Assembly (NCBI GenBank): GCA_023446675.1
Contig: JAEXPO010000304.1
Coordinates: forward strand, 1-7,102
Length of the DNA stretch: 7,102 bases
From: Bacillota bacterium
GTDB lineage: Bacteria > Bacillota > Clostridia > DSM-8532
Reading direction: 5' to 3'
In this document: positions 4,023 through 7,102 of the stretch, one piece after another
Numbering within the stretch: position 1 is the stretch's first letter
Layout of the letters: each line of letters starts with the position of its first letter
Made by a program: the position numbers and the translations under genes
The notes under the pieces: generated by a model
What the model was told of the DNA's origin: nothing
Databases searched by the model: none
What the model saw: only the letters and a program-made list of their open reading frames with translations

Positions 4023-5652
4023 TGTCATGTCCTCCTTCAAATACAATGTTCTTAACCCAGCTGTCGTCCGGCCTGGGGAAGTCGGTGCGGAAGTGAGCGC
4101 CACGGCTTTCTTCACGCAAAAGCGCACCTTTTACAATACGGCGGGACAGCACCAGCATGTTGACAAGCTCCATATGCTTGTCGGTATCAAGGACAGCCCC
4201 CTCCAAAGCCTCCTGCAGCTGACTGATGCGTGCGTAGGCTTCATTCAGGCTTTGGGCATCTCTTACAATGCACACCTTATTATTCATAAGCTGCTGAAGC
4301 TCATTAATACCGGCTTCGGGATCAACCGTTTTAGTTGCCTTTGGAGCCTCCCAGCGGACAGAAGGTACAGTATGCCCCTCCTGCTTTATCTGGGGCAACA
4401 TTTCCGCTACAATACGCCCAATGCGCTTACCGAAGACCAAGCCCTCCAAAAGGGAATTGGAGGCCAGCCGGTTAGCTCCGTGAATACCGTTGCAGGCTGC
4501 TTCACCCACCGCATAAAAGCCCTTGACGGAGGTTTTCCCCCATTCGTCGGTTTTTATACCGCCCATGCTGTAGTGCTGAGAAGGTGCCACGGGAATGTAA
4601 TCCACAGCCATATCAATGCCGTAGGACAAACATGTTTTATAAATAGTAGGAAAACGATGCTCCAGGTAGCTTTTTTCTTTATGGGTAATGTCCAGATAGA
4701 CATGGTTGGTTCCTGTTTTTTGCATTTCCTGATAAATGGCCCGTGATACCACATCTCTGGGTGCCAGCTCAGCCATTTCATGATAGCGGGGCAAAAACCT
4801 TTCCCCCGCCTCGTTTTTCAATAAGGCCCCTTCCCCTCTCACTGCTTCTGAAATAAGAAAGGACATGTTTTCCGGATGGTAAAGCACGGTGGGATGAAAT
4901 TGAACAAATTCCAGATCCATAAGGGACGCACCCGCACGAAGTGCCATAGCCGCACCGTCTCCTGTGGCCACCTCCGGATTTGTGGTGCTGGCGTAGAGCT
5001 GCCCGTAGCCTCCGGACGCACAGATGATAACAGGCGCATAATAGGCCTTGACGTTGCCGCCCTCCGTATCGCAGGCAAGAACGCCTTTAGCCTGTCCGTT
5101 TTCGGTAATGAGGTCAATGGCAAAGGTTTGTTCCCGAATGGTCACATTATCCAGATCCGTTACGGCTCTTACCAGGGTATCACAAACTTCTTTCCCGGTG
5201 GCATCCCCTGTATGTATAATGCGGTTCATGCTGTGGGCCCCTTCACGTGTCAGAGACAGCCGGTTGCCCTCATCCCTGTCAAAATTGACGCCATAAAGGC
5301 AGAGGGTAGCGATATTTTCAGCCGCCTCACTGACCAGAACCTTTACCGTTTCTTCATCACAAAGACCTGCTCCGGCATAGGTGGTATCCTTGAAGTGAAG
5401 ATCTGTTGAATCCTTCTTATCAAGGGATACCGCGATGCCTCCCTGAGCCAGAACCGAATTGTTAATGGCAATGGCTTCCTTTGTAATGATGAGAACATTG
5501 GCCGAAAGCGGAATGGACAGGGCCGTGTAAACACCTGCAATTCCGCTTCCTATAATAACCACGTCATAAAACTCATGGGGCAGTGTTTTTGTATCAAATC
5601 CGATGAGATACCTACTTAGATCCCCTGTGTCGTTAACCACGATTTTTGCCAT
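4015..5652 (-). CDS. nadB: L-aspartate oxidase
   Basis: NadB is an FAD enzyme that oxidises L-aspartate to iminoaspartate, the first step of de novo NAD synthesis. In anaerobes fumarate can serve as electron acceptor. The 545 residues cover the full family length. The FAD-binding GSGIAG is at 35-40 and NSVLAQGGIA at 65-74. HTGDATG at 147-153 and the substrate region QFHPT (251-255), with R272, R299 and H360, follow the succinate dehydrogenase/fumarate reductase flavoprotein fold. The block NGIHGANRLASNSLLEGLVFG at 388-408 and the C-terminal REESRGAHFRTDFP (513-526) are typical of NadB. A short helical C-terminal domain starts near 445. The ATG at 5652 has AAAGGTGG about nine bases upstream. 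It follows nadA by 27 nt and overlaps nadC. It should supply unstable iminoaspartate directly to NadA. Confidence 0.97.
   Translation of the reverse strand: MAKIVVNDTGDLSRYLIGFDTKTLPHEFYDVVIIGSGIAGVYTALSIPLSANVLIITKEAIAINNSVLAQGGIAVSLDKKDSTDLHFKDTTYAGAGLCDEETVKVLVSEAAENIATLCLYGVNFDRDEGNRLSLTREGAHSMNRIIHTGDATGKEVCDTLVRAVTDLDNVTIREQTFAIDLITENGQAKGVLACDTEGGNVKAYYAPVIICASGGYGQLYASTTNPEVATGDGAAMALRAGASLMDLEFVQFHPTVLYHPENMSFLISEAVRGEGALLKNEAGERFLPRYHEMAELAPRDVVSRAIYQEMQKTGTNHVYLDITHKEKSYLEHRFPTIYKTCLSYGIDMAVDYIPVAPSQHYSMGGIKTDEWGKTSVKGFYAVGEAACNGIHGANRLASNSLLEGLVFGKRIGRIVAEMLPQIKQEGHTVPSVRWEAPKATKTVDPEAGINELQQLMNNKVCIVRDAQSLNEAYARISQLQEALEGAVLDTDKHMELVNMLVLSRRIVKGALLREESRGAHFRTDFPRPDDSWVKNIVFEGGHDNA
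4030..4037 (-). promoter_or_regulatory. Ribosome binding site that sets the nadC start
   Basis: AAGGAGGA lies inside the last codons of nadB. It is 8 bases from the ATG at 4020-4022 but only 2 from the ATG at 4026-4028. This favours the 277-residue nadC product, with initiation coupled to nadB termination. Confidence 0.8.
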
Positions 5653-5679
5653 TTTAAAAGACCACCTTTATTCTCAGGG

Positions 5680-6582
5680 TTACCTTACGGCAAGCATGCG
5701 CTCCAGACTTGCGGATGCCTTTTCAATGGTTTCCCTGTCAAGTTCGATTTTATGCTTCATTTCGCTTAGGGACTGGTGCAATACCTCAAGGGAGGTTTTC
5801 TTCATATTGGGACAGATAAAGCTGTACCGGAGCATGTGAAAGGACTTGTCCGGGTTGAGCTTTTTAAGCTGATGAAGAATGCCTTCCTCTGTACCGATAA
5901 TAAATTCCTTGGCAGGATTGGACGTGCAGAACTCCAGAATCTGCTTGGTGCTCCCCGCAAAATCCGCAAGAGCCACCACATCGGGCGGTGCTTCGGGATG
6001 TATGGCCAGAAGGGCATCGGGATGAGCGGCACGGGCTTCCTGAACGTGCATGATGCTTAAAACGTTATGTGTGGGGCAGAAGCCGGGCCAAAAAATAAAT
6101 TCCTTTTCAGGAACCTGCTGCGCCACATAATGGGCCAGGTTTCTGTCTGGAAGAAAGATAATCTGCTTTTGGGGCAAGGATCGTACAACCTTAACCGCAA
6201 TGGAGGAGGTGCAGCAGATGTCGGACTCCGCCTTAACCGCCGCGGTTGTGTTAACATAGCTCACCACTGCCGCCTCAGGGTATCTTGCCTTCATTTTTAA
6301 AAGAGCATCCACTCCCGCCATGTCCGCCATAGGACATCCGGCATTGATGGCCGGCAGCAGGACTGTTTTCTCGGGAGATAGAATTTTGGCGCTTTCCGCC
6401 ATAAAGTGAACACCGCAAAAGACAATGACGGGTTTGTCCGTTGAGGCACAATATCTGCTAAGTTCAAAGGAATCGCCTACCTTGTCGGCAATATCCTGTA
6501 TTTCTCCATCCTGATAATAATGAGCCACAATGGTTGCATTGCGCTCTTGTTTAAGCCTCAGTATGTCCTGTATTAAATCCAT
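5680..6582 (-). CDS. nadA: Quinolinate synthase A, [4Fe-4S] enzyme
   Basis: NadA condenses iminoaspartate from NadB with dihydroxyacetone phosphate to form quinolinate. The 300-residue protein has the length of the compact NadA type known from Thermotoga and many Firmicutes. The three cluster ligands are C83 (AGCPMADM), C169 (GFCPTH) and C257 (ICPNMKKT), in the expected positions. The active-site HYYQ (21-24), SYVNTTAAVKA (108-118), CCTSSIAV (123-130), LPDRNLA (144-150) and HPE (195-197) blocks are all present. The free cluster iron makes the enzyme oxygen-sensitive, which fits an anaerobe. The ATG at 6582 has AGGAGAGGA at 6592-6600, and this site lies inside the last codons of the rhomboid-like gene, only 3 nt upstream. 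The two genes are therefore probably translationally coupled. Confidence 0.97.
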   Translation of the reverse strand: MDLIQDILRLKQERNATIVAHYYQDGEIQDIADKVGDSFELSRYCASTDKPVIVFCGVHFMAESAKILSPEKTVLLPAINAGCPMADMAGVDALLKMKARYPEAAVVSYVNTTAAVKAESDICCTSSIAVKVVRSLPQKQIIFLPDRNLAHYVAQQVPEKEFIFWPGFCPTHNVLSIMHVQEARAAHPDALLAIHPEAPPDVVALADFAGSTKQILEFCTSNPAKEFIIGTEEGILHQLKKLNPDKSFHMLRYSFICPNMKKTSLEVLHQSLSEMKHKIELDRETIEKASASLERMLAVR

Positions 6583-6585
6583 GGT

Positions 6586-7102
6586 TTATTGTCCTCTCCT
6601 GTTGCGGTCGCGATCGTAAGGCGGCACCTGGCCGAAAAAACGCTTCCTGTTTTTAGAAACCTGAAGCTTGAGCCGGATAAGCCTGTTGATGTCGCTGCCA
6701 AAAAATATAAAATAATTGACAAAGGAAGCCAATATTGCCCCTACCATGGCCCAGTCGCCATACTGGATGGACATAGCCAATTGATAAAGAACAAAAACAA
6801 CCTGTATGACGCCAAGATATTTGACCTTAACCGGAATGACAAAAAACACCATCAGCTGCTGCTCCGGATAGAGGGTCGCATAAGCCAAAAACAGGGACAT
6901 GTTAAGATAAAAGCCGGTTACTCCTCCTCCGGTTATGAACGCCGCAACAATGGCACCAATCATACCCAAAAGGTAATACACATTAAACCGGAATTTGCCC
7001 CAGTAGCTTTCTATGGCCGTTCCTATCATATAAAACAAATAGAGTGATAAAACCACCCAGAAGAGAGAATAGGATTCCGGCAAAAAAATAAAGGTAATAA
7101 GA
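6586..7102 (-). CDS. Rhomboid-like integral membrane protein without the catalytic serine (5' end outside the window)
   Basis: The visible 171 or so residues include several hydrophobic segments. The blocks are ESYWGKFRFNVYYLLGMIGA, then GVTGFYLNMSLFLAYATLYPE, then a VFFVIPVKVKYLG turn, and finally AILASFVNYFIFFG. This order matches the rhomboid fold (W-G-.-FRF-.-YY, GxSG, polar turn, final helix). The GASG motif reads GVTG and the final helix has no catalytic histidine, so the protein is probably not a protease. The tail KNRKRFFGQVPPYDRDRNRRGQ (about 22 residues) is strongly basic and likely cytoplasmic. A TTG at 7081-7083 could pose as a start, but the frame continues to the window edge as hydrophobic residues (LITFIFL), so the true start is outside. 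It lies 3 nt before nadA. Its function is unknown, and any link to NAD synthesis is from position only. Confidence 0.75.
   Translation of the reverse strand, partial: LITFIFLPESYSLFWVVLSLYLFYMIGTAIESYWGKFRFNVYYLLGMIGAIVAAFITGGGVTGFYLNMSLFLAYATLYPEQQLMVFFVIPVKVKYLGVIQVVFVLYQLAMSIQYGDWAMVGAILASFVNYFIFFGSDINRLIRLKLQVSKNRKRFFGQVPPYDRDRNRRGQ

Noticed and set aside
3895..4746. Long plus-strand frame (283 residues) opposite nadC and nadB
   Set aside because: It is a shadow of two conserved nad genes. Both real genes have complete catalytic motifs on the other strand.
4876..5409. Plus-strand frame (177 residues) opposite nadB
   Set aside because: It is entirely antisense to conserved nadB sequence, with no family resemblance.
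6589..7047. Plus-strand frame (152 residues) opposite the rhomboid-like gene
   Set aside because: The minus strand shows membrane segments and operon spacing to nadA. The plus-strand product is polar and featureless.

Overview
The window looks like chromosome from an endospore-forming Firmicute, most likely of the class Clostridia. The main evidence is an SspF-type small acid-soluble spore protein gene. Strong AAGGAGG-type ribosome binding sites, CCA-encoding tRNA genes and a compact nadA-nadB-nadC operon fit this. I cannot name a genus from the sequence alone.

Positions 1 to about 2000 are one end of an integrated mobile element. They hold the 3' part of an ImmA/IrrE-type zinc protease gene, then a complete tyrosine integrase. 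The integrase points at the 3' end of a tRNA-Ser(GCT) gene, the usual target for such enzymes. An immA-int order ending at a tRNA resembles the ICEBs1 or temperate-phage regulatory module, in which ImmA destroys the repressor and so induces int. Here the immA reading frame has an amber codon just before the zinc-binding helix, so this switch may be broken. The integrase carries an apparent XRE-like helix-turn-helix inserted in its core-binding domain. Short direct repeats 11 bp apart and a bidirectional hairpin lie between int and the tRNA.

Positions 1998-2193 hold two tandem leftward tRNA-Ser genes, TGA first and then GCT, with a recognisable promoter to their right. From 2194 to 3188 the DNA is AT-rich. 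It contains a 12-bp tandem repeat, the short leftward sspF gene (2645-2824) with its own terminator, and a striking group of DnaA-box sequences. Four 10-bp repeats occur in perfect helical register at 2905-2944, two of them perfect TTATCCACA boxes, with another perfect box at 2890. Two more perfect boxes lie just before the integrase.

Positions 3189-7102 are a tight leftward operon: a rhomboid-like membrane protein without a visible catalytic dyad (cut by the window edge), then nadA, nadB and nadC. NadB oxidises L-aspartate to iminoaspartate, NadA condenses this with dihydroxyacetone phosphate to quinolinate, and NadC converts quinolinate to nicotinate mononucleotide. Together they form the full de novo route from aspartate into NAD. 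Gene junctions are 3 nt (rhomboid/nadA), 27 nt (nadA/nadB) and an 8-nt overlap (nadB/nadC), which points to translational coupling. The operon promoter lies outside the window.
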